From assembly GCF_000698575.1 (NCBI RefSeq), contig NZ_JFHD01000002.1:470251-534250 (forward strand): a DNA stretch of 64,000 bases, written 5' to 3'. The notes beneath the pieces are model-generated. The model was not told the origin of the DNA. It did no database searches and worked only from the letters and a program-made list of their open reading frames with translations. The position numbers were made by a program, and so were the translations under genes. Origin of the DNA: Caballeronia zhejiangensis. GTDB taxonomy: Bacteria > Pseudomonadota > Gammaproteobacteria > Burkholderiales > Burkholderiaceae. Position 1 is the stretch's first letter; each line of letters opens with the position of its first letter. Positions 1-7,441 of the stretch are shown one piece after another.

Positions 1-201
1 CAAGGCGCTGCCAATTTAGCGACCCGGCCGGAGCCTGATCTTTCCTGTGGGGCTTTCGGGCGCCGGGTTGCGCGCGCTTCCGGGTGAACATTCGTGTGAG
101 CGAGCCCGGCGCCGCGCCACTTCGGTATCATGGCGCGACTCCCGCATTTGTTGCCGATGCGCCGCTTTTCCGGCGCCGGCTTACTTTTTGAGGAAAGATT
201 T

Positions 202-861
202 TTGGACACGTTGCTGCAATTCCTGGGACTCATCCTTCACATCGACAAGTCGCTCGGTGTCTTCATCCAGAATTACGGCGCCTGGGTGTACGCGGTGTTG
301 TTCCTGATCGTGTTCTGCGAAACCGGGCTCGTCGTGTTTCCGTTCCTGCCGGGCGATTCGCTGCTGTTCATCGGCGGCGCGTTCGCCGCGTCGCACGAAA
401 TGGATCTCTTCGCGCTGATCGCGCTCCTGCTCATCGCGGCCGTGACCGGCAACACGGTGAATTACTGGATCGGCCGCGCCATCGGGCCGAAAGTTTTCGA
501 TACGAACATTCCCGTGCTCGAGCGCTTTCTGGACCGCGCCGCGCTGCAGAAAACCCACAACTTCTACGAGAAGCACGGCGGCAAGACGATCGTGATCGCG
601 CGTTTCGTGCCGGTGGTGCGGACGTTCGCGCCGTTCGTCGCGGGCGTGTCGTCGATGAGTCACGGGCGCTTCCAGCTCTTCAATATTCTGGGCGCGCTCA
701 TCTGGGTGCTGTTGCTCGTGTTGCTCGGCTATTTCTTCGGCAATATTCCGTTCATCAAGCAGTATCTGAACGTGATCGTGCTGGTGGGGATCGGCGCGGC
801 CATCGTGCCGGTGGCGATCGGCGCGCTATGGAAGATGAGCCGTCGCAATTCGAAGGCTTGA
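202..861 (+). CDS. DedA family inner-membrane protein
   Basis: The 219-residue product is a polytopic inner-membrane protein of the DedA/SNARE-associated (VTT domain) family, a group linked to lipid-carrier recycling and membrane homeostasis. Family hallmarks are visible: an early hydrophobic stretch with FPFLPGDSLLFIGG, the segment NYWIGRAIG, the central KHGGKTIVIARFVPVVRTFAPFVAG block with its conserved arginines and proline, and a hydrophobic C-terminus ending in a basic tail. I place the start at the TTG at 202 because GAGGAAAG lies just upstream at about 190-197. An in-frame ATG at 130 would add 24 residues lacking a ribosome site. It stands alone, with a GlsB-type gene convergent downstream. 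The substrate cannot be told from sequence. Confidence 0.9.
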   Translation: MDTLLQFLGLILHIDKSLGVFIQNYGAWVYAVLFLIVFCETGLVVFPFLPGDSLLFIGGAFAASHEMDLFALIALLLIAAVTGNTVNYWIGRAIGPKVFDTNIPVLERFLDRAALQKTHNFYEKHGGKTIVIARFVPVVRTFAPFVAGVSSMSHGRFQLFNILGALIWVLLLVLLGYFFGNIPFIKQYLNVIVLVGIGAAIVPVAIGALWKMSRRNSKA

Positions 862-919
862 GGAAGAGCGGGATGCGCGAGGCCGTCGGATGCCGGCCTC
901 GCTCACGCCGCGAAACCGC

Positions 920-1180
920 TTAACGGCGCCGGAACAGGCGGATCACGAAAAGCAGCACGACCGCGCCGATCACCGCGGTGATCAGCGTGCCGAGGATGCC
1001 GCCGCCGAATGAGATGCCGAGCGTGCTGAAGAGCCATCCGCCGATCACGCCGCCGACGATGCCGACGAGAATGTCGACGATCACGCCGAAGCCGCTGCCG
1101 TTCATGATGAGGCCGGCGAGCCAGCCCGCCACGCCGCCGATGATGAGGCTGAGGATGATTCCGTGTTGCATGATTTGCAT
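920..1180 (-). CDS. GlsB/YeaQ/YmgE family small membrane protein
   Basis: This is an 86-residue, glycine-rich, three-helix inner-membrane protein of the transglycosylase-associated (GlsB/YeaQ/YmgE) family, usually stress- or stationary-phase-induced and of unclear biochemistry. The pattern GGVAGWLAGLIMNGSG followed by VGIVGGVIGGWLF and a third hydrophobic segment ending in RLFRRR is typical, as is the length. The start at 1180 is favoured because GGAG lies 9 nt upstream; a second methionine three codons on (1171) is the alternative. Longer in-frame extensions upstream are arginine/proline-rich and not membrane-like. It converges with the dedA-type gene. Confidence 0.85.
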   Translation of the reverse strand: MQIMQHGIILSLIIGGVAGWLAGLIMNGSGFGVIVDILVGIVGGVIGGWLFSTLGISFGGGILGTLITAVIGAVVLLFVIRLFRRR

Positions 1181-1485
1181 GCGTTGAGACTCCAGTCGAA
1201 TTGAGAGATGCGGGACGCAGGCGGGACCTGCAATCGGGCGCGGGCAATGTAGCGGAAATGACCGTGGCGGGGGATTGTCAACTGTCAAGGATTGTCGATG
1301 CAGCGTCGGCAAACAGCGCGGACGACAGATGACACATGGCCGGGGCAAAATACGTCAAAAATTTGGATTGCCAAAAGGTTCGGTCGGCGCTTGGGCGAAG
1401 TGTGTCGTTTAGGTCACTGAGGCGAATTTGTATCTGTAATGTTTTATGCTGGCGGAATTGGTTGAAAAAGTTCAAGACGACAAGC

Positions 1486-2415
1486 ATGAGAAAGCTGGTG
1501 GTGATGCACAAGGAAGGTTTCGGATCGGGCCCGCGCGGGGCGATCGCGGGCGTGGCGCTCGCAGCGGGGTTGGCTGCCGGATTGACGGGATGTTCATCGA
1601 CGCCGCGCGAGCCCGCGCCGATCGTCGAAAGTTCCGCGCTGAGCGCGCCGCCGGTGGTGCAGAGCGGGTCGCCGATCGTGACGCCCGCGCCAGTCGTGCC
1701 GCTCGGGCCGACGACACCCGCGCCCGTCGAACCGGGCTTTTATCGCGTTAAGCCGGGCGACACGCTTTACGGCATTTCGCGCACCTTCAAGCAGAAGCCC
1801 GCTGATCTGGCCAAGTGGAACACGTTGCCGGAAAGCAGGCAGGTGAACGTCGGGCAGGTGTTGCGCGTGATGCCGCCGGGTGCGTCGTCAACGACGGTGA
1901 GTTCGGCGACCGCCGGATCGAAGATGGCGCAGCCGCCGCTTCTGCCGACGCCGGAGAAATCTGTGGCGCAGAAGCCAGCGGCGGAAAAGCCCGCCGCTGC
2001 GGCCAGCGAAGAACATCCATCCGCAGTCACCGCGACTGCATCCAAGGGCACCTTCGTCTGGCCCGCGCACGGCGACGTCGTGCGCAAGTTCGGCGCGAGC
2101 GGCAACAAGGGCATCGACATCGAAGGCAAGGTCGGGCAGCCAGTCAAGGCAGCGGCGTCGGGCAAGGTCGTGTATGCGGGAAGCGGCTTGCGTTCCTACG
2201 GGCGCATGATCATCGTCAAGCACGGCAACGATTATCTGACCGCCTACGCGTACAACGAGAAGCTGCTCGTGAAGGAAGGCGATTCCGTCAAGCAGGGCGC
2301 GACCATCGCCGACATGGGCACCGGCCCGGGCGGCACGCCCGCGCTGCATTTCGAAGTGAGAAAGTCGGGCACCGCGGTCGATCCGATGCCGTTGCTCGGC
2401 GCGGCCGGCGGCTGA
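1486..2415 (+). CDS. NlpD-like LysM/M23 lipoprotein (degenerate LytM domain)
   Basis: This 309-residue envelope lipoprotein carries a lipobox-type signal (LTGC, Cys about 36), a proline-rich linker, a LysM domain (about 83-130, FYRVKPGDTLYGIS) and a C-terminal LytM/M23 domain. In the LytM domain the HxGxD motif reads NKGID and the HxH motif reads ALHFE, so two zinc ligands are missing. The same loss occurs in E. coli NlpD, which activates the amidase AmiC rather than cutting peptidoglycan itself. That role is inferred here. It is not beside surE/pcm/rpoS, the usual nlpD neighbours, so it may be a paralogue. The ATG at 1486 was chosen over 1336 because it gives a compact lipoprotein signal; 1504 is another possibility. 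Confidence 0.85.
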   Translation: MRKLVVMHKEGFGSGPRGAIAGVALAAGLAAGLTGCSSTPREPAPIVESSALSAPPVVQSGSPIVTPAPVVPLGPTTPAPVEPGFYRVKPGDTLYGISRTFKQKPADLAKWNTLPESRQVNVGQVLRVMPPGASSTTVSSATAGSKMAQPPLLPTPEKSVAQKPAAEKPAAAASEEHPSAVTATASKGTFVWPAHGDVVRKFGASGNKGIDIEGKVGQPVKAAASGKVVYAGSGLRSYGRMIIVKHGNDYLTAYAYNEKLLVKEGDSVKQGATIADMGTGPGGTPALHFEVRKSGTAVDPMPLLGAAGG

Positions 2416-2445
2416 TTCCTGGCCGGGCGGGAAGGGAGCCGAAAG

Positions 2446-3006
2446 GTGAAGAAGATCATGATCGCCGCGCTGACCGCGGCGTCGCTGACGTCGCTGCTTT
2501 CCGGCTGCGAGCAGCAGCAGAGCGAGGAAGCGTTGAACAAGCTCAAGGCATTTTTCAATGCAGTGAAGCCGGACAACTTGCTGCTCAAGAACCTGCAGCC
2601 CGGCGTGACGACCGAGGCGCAGATCCGCGACCAAATGGGCGAACCCGAGACGGAGCGCACGTTCACCGACGGAAGCAAGCGCCTCGAATATCCGCGCGGC
2701 CCGGCGGGCACGAACACCTACATGGTCGATCTCGACCCCCGCGGGCATTTCGTTTCCGTGACGCAGATGCTGACCGCCGAGAACTTCGCGAAAGTGCGCC
2801 TCGGCATGACGATGGACGAAGTGCGCAGACTGCTCGGCAAGCCGACCGAAATCGCAGAGTATCGGCTGAAGAAGGAGCGCGTCTGGAGCTGGCACTGGCT
2901 CGAAGACGGCGTGAATCAGGACGCCATGTTCAACGTGCACTTCGGACCGGATGGCACCGTGGTGACGACGTCGCGTTCCGAAGCGATCCGCGGCGGTCAA
3001 CGCTGA
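2446..3006 (+). CDS. lipoprotein with two BamE (SmpA/OmlA)-like motifs
   Basis: The 186-residue predicted lipoprotein has a short signal with LSGC (Cys21). After a spacer it shows two copies of the BamE/SmpA pattern: LQPGVTTEAQIRDQMGEPE (about 50-69) and VRLGMTMDEVRRLLGKPTE (about 117-135). Canonical BamE has one such domain of about 110 residues and belongs to the outer-membrane protein assembly complex; a BAM role for this protein is only an inference. It starts with GTG at 2446 behind GGGAG. It lies 30 nt after the NlpD-like gene, so the two are probably co-transcribed as an envelope pair. Confidence 0.75.
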   Translation: MKKIMIAALTAASLTSLLSGCEQQQSEEALNKLKAFFNAVKPDNLLLKNLQPGVTTEAQIRDQMGEPETERTFTDGSKRLEYPRGPAGTNTYMVDLDPRGHFVSVTQMLTAENFAKVRLGMTMDEVRRLLGKPTEIAEYRLKKERVWSWHWLEDGVNQDAMFNVHFGPDGTVVTTSRSEAIRGGQR

Positions 3007-3014
3007 TTCCGGGC

Positions 3015-3410
3015 ATGACGACGATGAGTGATTCGGTGACATACGACACGCGCCTTCGCCTGATGGACGAAGCGTCGCGCTATCGCGATCAGGCGTCGCG
3101 CCAGGCCGGCGCAAAGCAGCTTGTGCTCTGGGATTGCGGGCGCGGGCATCGCTGGGACAAGACGCTCGACATCGCGCAGAACGTGCGCTGCATGAATTGC
3201 GCGACCGAGCGGCGCGAATTGGAGACGAAGCGTCTGCAGGACATCGCGCAAGCGCGCGGCGGCGCGCTGCTTTCGCACCGCTATGTCGATGCCGCGACGC
3301 CCTTGAGCTGGCGATGCGCGTACGGTCACGTTTGGGATGCGACTCCCGATGCGGTGTCGCGCCATTGGTGCAGCGAGTGCGCGCGCACCGTGTTCGCGGC
3401 CGTCCGCTGA
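3015..3410 (+). CDS. double zinc-ribbon hypothetical protein
   Basis: The 131-residue protein has two halves of the same plan. Each has a cysteine followed by GH-x-W, then about 15-18 residues later a CxxC pair: Cys41...GHRW...Cys59-Cys62, and Cys101...GHVW...Cys119-Cys122. This resembles the treble-clef/DUF4379 type of zinc-ribbon often found in putative nucleic-acid-binding proteins. There are only three cysteines per half, so histidine (GH) would supply the fourth ligand. The start at 3015 sits 8 nt after the preceding stop, with a second ATG at 3024. It is probably the last gene of the lipoprotein operon, followed by a terminator. No function is known to me. Confidence 0.65.
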   Translation: MTTMSDSVTYDTRLRLMDEASRYRDQASRQAGAKQLVLWDCGRGHRWDKTLDIAQNVRCMNCATERRELETKRLQDIAQARGGALLSHRYVDAATPLSWRCAYGHVWDATPDAVSRHWCSECARTVFAAVR

Positions 3411-3431
3411 CCGATCCAACGGCATCAAAGA

Positions 3432-3455
3432 AAAAGCCGGCGAATGCCGGCTTTT
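3432..3455 (+). terminator. rho-independent terminator after zinc-ribbon gene
   Basis: A perfect 10-bp stem, AAAAGCCGGC at 3432-3441 pairing with GCCGGCTTTT at 3446-3455, encloses a GAAT loop 21 nt past the stop codon. The U-tract lies within the 3' arm. It closes the 1486-3410 gene group. Confidence 0.85.
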
Positions 3456-3731
3456 GAGCTTCTTTGTCGGGGCGCTGGCCTCTTTCGCCTGCGACTCGTC
3501 GCGCCGTTGGCAAAAACTCGCGCTTTGCTTTTTTATTCTTGCGCTTTGCTTTTACCCACGACCTGATCGAGTGCCGCCCATCCTGTTTGTCGGTCTCTCA
3601 GCGCGTTTTGCTGCTGCCCCCCGTGCGCTGGAAAAAGTATTGCAAATGGCCATTCCTAAGAATGTACGCTCGCAAACACATTCGCAAATTGATAAGCATC
3701 TGCGGGGAAGTCCCGATCCGCGAAGCGATCT
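3456..3731. other. non-coding interval with short direct repeat
   Basis: No convincing gene is seen between the terminator and the convergent hypothetical gene. The stretch is less GC-rich than its surroundings and holds a 13-nt direct repeat GCGCTTTGCTTTT at 3520-3532 and 3541-3553 (period 21). Short ORFs crossing it have arginine/serine-rich translations without family features. Confidence 0.5.
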
Positions 3732-4223
3732 TCAGTCGGCCGACGACACCGTTTCCACACGCCCGATACCCGAACGCATGTTCGCCGCGACGAGCGATTG
3801 CGTGACCATGCGCGCTTCCGCCTGCGCGATGTGCTCGAGCGTCGCTTCTTCCAGTTGCGCCGCGAAAACGGCGAGCGCCGTGCACAGACGTGCGTGCTGA
3901 CCGGCATCGAGCGTCCAGACGCCTTCGTCCGAATGACGCGCGTCCAGTTCGACGAGCGCTTCGTGCGCGAGCGTGATGTCGTGGTCGCATTCCGCCGCGT
4001 GGCCCAACTGGCACAACTCTTCCGCGACCAACATGTGACGGCATAGCGTCATGAAGAGCGGCTGCGATCCGTGTCCGCGATGAAACGCGTCGAGCGCCAC
4101 ATAGCAGCGCAGCAGCATCGCGTCGATCATCGGTTCGCGGGCGGCGCGGCTGTAGGTCAGCGCGCGCAGAAGCGGCGACATCGCGGGACGGGCGGATTTC
4201 ATGTTCGTCGATTTCTTCTTCAC
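3732..4223 (-). CDS. conserved-type hypothetical protein
   Basis: The 163-residue product has a lysine-rich start (MKKKSTNMK), then a mostly helical, soluble sequence with no signal peptide or membrane segment. Acidic and alanine-rich helices with several histidines and cysteines occupy the middle (FHRGHGSQPLF, GHAAECDHD). I do not recognise a domain. Similar short proteins are common in Burkholderiaceae and are sometimes labelled as Fis-type regulators, but I see no clear helix-turn-helix here and do not adopt that label. It is monocistronic, bounded by a non-coding stretch and by the divergent binding-protein gene. Confidence 0.6.
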   Translation of the reverse strand: MKKKSTNMKSARPAMSPLLRALTYSRAAREPMIDAMLLRCYVALDAFHRGHGSQPLFMTLCRHMLVAEELCQLGHAAECDHDITLAHEALVELDARHSDEGVWTLDAGQHARLCTALAVFAAQLEEATLEHIAQAEARMVTQSLVAANMRSGIGRVETVSSAD

Positions 4224-4469
4224 GGCAGAGCTCCCGAAAAAGGTGTTCGCTTAACGCCGGTGCTGTCTGTCGCGCCGGGACGCGGAATGCGTTGGATGCG
4301 TTTGACGTTGGAAGCATCATCGCACCGGAAAATTAGCTGTGTCTTAAGGCGCGTAACCGCCGGATGCCTGCCAGCTATAACGCCGCGCGACGACGGCGGT
4401 GGACGCATGTGCTGTGACATTTGTAAGTAAAAGTCGCAAGAGGCCGCCGTGCGATGTGGCCTAGGGTGA

Positions 4470-4511
4470 ATACATATGTTGCGTTAATTTTGTCGATGGC
4501 AACATATGTAT
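4470..4511. promoter_or_regulatory. 13-bp perfect inverted repeat, candidate operator of binding-protein gene
   Basis: ATACATATGTTGC at 4470-4482 is repeated exactly in inverted form at 4499-4511, with a 16-nt spacer. Each arm contains the self-complementary ACATATGT, so two such sites sit 30 bp apart, on the same helical face. The right arm ends 24 nt before the start codon. A related site (ACAACA-CA-TGTTGT) precedes the aminotransferase gene at 7397-7410. The neighbouring RpiR protein is the obvious candidate ligand, by inference only. The rest of 4224-4535 contains no gene. Confidence 0.6.
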
Positions 4512-4535
4512 CATTCCACTCTCAAAGAGGACGTC

Positions 4536-5423
4536 ATGAAATTTGCGTCGTTGCTCACATCGACTGTCGCGTTATCTCTGGTTGCGGGCGCAAGCTACGG
4601 CCAATCCACGATTGCCAAGGTCCAGAGCGCCAATCTCATCGCGATCGGGCATCGCGAGACGTCGGTGCCGTTTTCGTACGTCGATGCGAACAACGACGTC
4701 ATCGGCTTTTCGCAGGACTTGTGCAACAAGGTGATCGATGCGGTCAAGGCGAAAACGAAGCATCCGGATCTACGCGTGCGCTTCATTCCGGTGACATCGC
4801 AGAATCGGATTTCGCTCGTGCAGAACGGCACGGTCGATCTCGAATGCGGCGTGACGACGAATCTCACGTCGCGGCAGAATCAGGTTGCGTTTTCGGACAC
4901 GTTCTTCGTCGCGACGACGCGTCTGCTGACGAAAAAGGATTCCGGCATCAAGGACTTTCCCGATCTCGCGGGCAAGACCGTCGTGACGAATCAGGGCACG
5001 ACGTCCGAGCGCATTCTTCGCAAGATGAACGAAGAGAAGAAGATGAACATGAGCATCATCAGCGCGAAGGATTACGGCGAAGGGCGCGCGACGCTCGAAA
5101 CCGGCCGCGCGGTGGCCTACATGATGGACGACGTGCTGCTCGCCGGCACGCGCTCGCTGACGGCGAAGCCGTCGGACTGGGTGCTCGTCGGCACGCCGCA
5201 GTCGTCGGAGGCGTACGGCTTCATGATGCGTCGCGACGATCCCGAGTTCAAAAAGCTCGTCGACGACGCCATGAGTCAGGTGATGAAAAGCCCCGAGATC
5301 AAGACGATGTACGACAAGTGGTTCATGAAGCCGGTGCCGCCGAAGAACATCAACTTCGATTTTCCGATGAGCGAAGCGATGCAGAAGCTCTACGCCGAAC
5401 CGAACGACAAGGCGTTCGAATAG
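4536..5423 (+). CDS. periplasmic amino-acid-binding protein (GltI-like, ABC transporter)
   Basis: The 295-residue protein is a family 3 solute-binding protein of the glutamate/aspartate (GltI) type. It has a cleavable signal (MKFASLLTS...AGASYGQ), the ligand-pocket start IAIGHRETSVPFSYVDANNDVIGFSQDLC, the signature VDLECGVTTNLTSRQNQVAFS, and DLAGKTVVTNQGTTSE. The ATG at 4536 follows AAAGAGGA; the upstream ATG at 4506 lies inside the inverted repeat and is unlikely. No permease or ATPase gene is adjacent, so it must borrow a transporter encoded elsewhere or act as a sensor. It converges with the aminotransferase/CMD operon, suggesting an amino-acid substrate shared with that pathway. Confidence 0.9.
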   Translation: MKFASLLTSTVALSLVAGASYGQSTIAKVQSANLIAIGHRETSVPFSYVDANNDVIGFSQDLCNKVIDAVKAKTKHPDLRVRFIPVTSQNRISLVQNGTVDLECGVTTNLTSRQNQVAFSDTFFVATTRLLTKKDSGIKDFPDLAGKTVVTNQGTTSERILRKMNEEKKMNMSIISAKDYGEGRATLETGRAVAYMMDDVLLAGTRSLTAKPSDWVLVGTPQSSEAYGFMMRRDDPEFKKLVDDAMSQVMKSPEIKTMYDKWFMKPVPPKNINFDFPMSEAMQKLYAEPNDKAFE

Positions 5424-5439
5424 CGCGACGGCGCGCGCG

Positions 5440-5994
5440 TCATTCCGCGAAGGGCAGATCCGTCTGCCCTTCGGCGCGCATCGCGAACGTGTTGAGGGTC
5501 ATCGCGACGAGCGCGTAATAGCCCAGCAAGCCGACGAGATTCACGACGACCGTGTGCCCGAAGCGCGCGACGGCGGCGTCGTAGGTCGCATCGCTCACGC
5601 GCTTCGTGTCGTAGAGTTCGCTGGCGAAATCGAAGATGAGCTTGTCGTCGGCATCGGCGAATGTCGGCGTCTTTCCCGTGCGCAGCGCTTCGGCGAGATC
5701 GGCGGGCAGGCCGGCATCGAGCGCGATCGGATGATGAATGTGCCATTCCGCCTGCGAGCGCCAGCGCGCCGCGGTGACGAGAATCGCAAGCTCGGAAAGG
5801 CGCAGCGGCAGGCCGGTCTCGTAGCGGCAGAACGCGCCGAGTTTTTGCGCGTGCTGCGCGAGTTCCGGGCTGAAGATCCAACCGAGAAACGGCCCGTTGA
5901 GATTGCCGCGCGGTCCGCTCAGGATGTCCTGCAACACGGCTTTTTGCGCATCGGAAGCGTGCGCGATGTCGAAATCGGGAAGTCGCTTCTTCAT
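5440..5994 (-). CDS. carboxymuconolactone decarboxylase-like (CMD/AhpD fold) protein
   Basis: The 184-residue helical protein matches the CMD/AhpD-fold family in the block LRLSELAILVTAARWRSQAEWHIHHPIALDAG (about 64-95). It lacks the CxxC redox pair of AhpD-type peroxidase partners, so it is more like the decarboxylase-type or unassigned members. The start at 5994 lies only 8 nt past the aminotransferase stop, implying translational coupling. A longer in-frame reading that overlaps the aminotransferase is arginine-rich shadow. Its chemistry is unknown, but co-expression with an aminotransferase points to catabolism of the resulting keto acid or a related intermediate. Confidence 0.8.
   Translation of the reverse strand: MKKRLPDFDIAHASDAQKAVLQDILSGPRGNLNGPFLGWIFSPELAQHAQKLGAFCRYETGLPLRLSELAILVTAARWRSQAEWHIHHPIALDAGLPADLAEALRTGKTPTFADADDKLIFDFASELYDTKRVSDATYDAAVARFGHTVVVNLVGLLGYYALVAMTLNTFAMRAEGQTDLPFAE
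5448..5473. terminator. hairpin at convergent gene ends
   Basis: CGAAGGGCAGA (5448-5458) and TCTGCCCTTCG (5463-5473) form a perfect 11-bp stem with a TCCG loop. The hairpin lies within the last codons of the CMD-like gene and just past the stop of the convergent binding-protein gene. No U-tract follows on either strand, so it is a possible, not proven, bidirectional terminator. Confidence 0.4.
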
Positions 5995-6002
5995 GTTTGT
6001 TC

Positions 6003-7334
6003 TCACTGGATGACGGAAAGCGCGCCATCGATTGCATCGGAGAGCCGCTCTACGATCGTCTCGATTTGCGCGCTTGTCGTGATGAACGGCGGCGCGATGA
6101 GTACGTGATCGCCGATGCGGCCGTCGACGGTGCCGCCCATCGGATACACCATGAGGCCGCGCTTCATCGCCTCGCTCTTGATGACCGCGTGCAGCCTGTG
6201 CTTCGGATCGAACGGCATCTTGCCCGCGCGATCCTGAACCAGTTCGACGCCGGTGAACAGGCCGCGGCCGCGCACATCGCCGATGAACGGATGATCCGCA
6301 TGCCGCTCGCGCAGCAACGCGCGCAGTTGTTCGCCGCGCGCCCTCACGTTGTCGAGCAGTTTCTCTTCGGCGATGACTTTCTGCACTTCGAGCGCCGCGG
6401 CGCACGCCGTCGCGTGACCGATATACGTGTGGCCGTGCTGAAAGAAGCCCGAGCCGCCGACGATCGTATCGAAGATCGCGTTGCTGACGAGCGTCGCGCC
6501 GATCGGCTGATAGCCCGCGCCGAGACCCTTCGCGATCGCGAGAATATCGGGCGACACGCCGTCTTCCTCGCACGCGAACAGATGACCGGTGCGGCCCATG
6601 CCCGACATCACTTCGTCGAGGATCAGCAGCACGCCGTATTTGTCGCAGACCGCGCGGATCTTGCGGAAGTATTCGCGCACAGGCGGCACCGCGCCCGCCG
6701 TCGCGCCGACGACCGTTTCCGCGACGAACGCCGCCACCGATTCGGCTCCGAGTTCGAGAATCTTCGCTTCGAGTTCATCGGCGAGACGTTGCGCGAAGGC
6801 TTCGTCGGTTTCGCCCGCCCGCTGTTCGCGATACGCGAAGCAGGGCGTGACGTGATGCGCTTCGATCAGCATCGGCAGGAAGGGCTCGCGCCGCCACGCG
6901 TTGCCGCCGATCGCGAGCGCGCCGAGCGTGTTGCCGTGATAGCTCTGCCGGCGCGCGACGAAATGCCGGCGCGCGGGTTCGCCTTTCTCGACGAAATACT
7001 GGCGCGCGAGCTTGAGCGCGGCTTCCATCGCTTCGGAGCCGCCGGACACGAAGTAGACGTGGCCGAGATTTTTCGGCGCGGCATCGATGAGCCGGTCGGC
7101 GAGTTCTTCGGCGGGCTCGGTCGTGAAGAACGACGTGTGCGCGTACGGCAACTGCTGCACTTGCCGCTGGATGGCTTCGATCACGCGCGGATGGCTGTGT
7201 CCGAGACACGAGACGGCTGCGCCGCCGCATGCGTCGATGTAGCGTTTGCCGGTCGAATCGACGATCTCGATGCCGTCGCCGCGGACGGCGACCGGAAGCG
7301 TGGCGCGCGGCGCGCGATGAAATACCGTGGTCAT
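6003..7334 (-). CDS. class III PLP-dependent aminotransferase
   Basis: The 443-residue enzyme belongs to the class III (omega/ornithine-type) aminotransferases. It has the cofactor phosphate-binding VSGGSEAMEAALKLAR (about 97-111), SYHGNTLGAL, the aspartate of LILDEVMSGMGRTG (Asp240) and the Schiff-base lysine in AIAKGLGAGYQP (Lys269). These proteins move amino groups between amines or amino acids and a keto acid in the cytosol; the exact substrate is not readable. It follows a RpiR regulator and overlaps functionally with the CMD-like gene 8 nt downstream. A palindromic site at 7397-7410 lies between the regulator and this gene. Confidence 0.9.
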   Translation of the reverse strand: MTTVFHRAPRATLPVAVRGDGIEIVDSTGKRYIDACGGAAVSCLGHSHPRVIEAIQRQVQQLPYAHTSFFTTEPAEELADRLIDAAPKNLGHVYFVSGGSEAMEAALKLARQYFVEKGEPARRHFVARRQSYHGNTLGALAIGGNAWRREPFLPMLIEAHHVTPCFAYREQRAGETDEAFAQRLADELEAKILELGAESVAAFVAETVVGATAGAVPPVREYFRKIRAVCDKYGVLLILDEVMSGMGRTGHLFACEEDGVSPDILAIAKGLGAGYQPIGATLVSNAIFDTIVGGSGFFQHGHTYIGHATACAAALEVQKVIAEEKLLDNVRARGEQLRALLRERHADHPFIGDVRGRGLFTGVELVQDRAGKMPFDPKHRLHAVIKSEAMKRGLMVYPMGGTVDGRIGDHVLIAPPFITTSAQIETIVERLSDAIDGALSVIQ

Positions 7335-7396
7335 GGTGCCTGCCTTTCGAATGCGGAATGCGCGTGCAACACGCGATGTGGCATTCTAGCGTGATA

Positions 7397-7410
7397 ACAA
7401 CACATGTTGT
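7397..7410. promoter_or_regulatory. palindrome ACAACA-CA-TGTTGT, candidate RpiR operator
   Basis: Six-base arms ACAACA and TGTTGT flank a CA centre, 63 nt upstream of the aminotransferase start and downstream of the RpiR stop. The half-site (T)GTTG/CAAC(A) recurs in the inverted repeat at 4470-4511 in front of the binding-protein gene. Assignment to the local RpiR protein is inference. Confidence 0.5.
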
Positions 7411-7441
7411 CAATATCGCGTGTGACGCAACGCTCGGCCGA

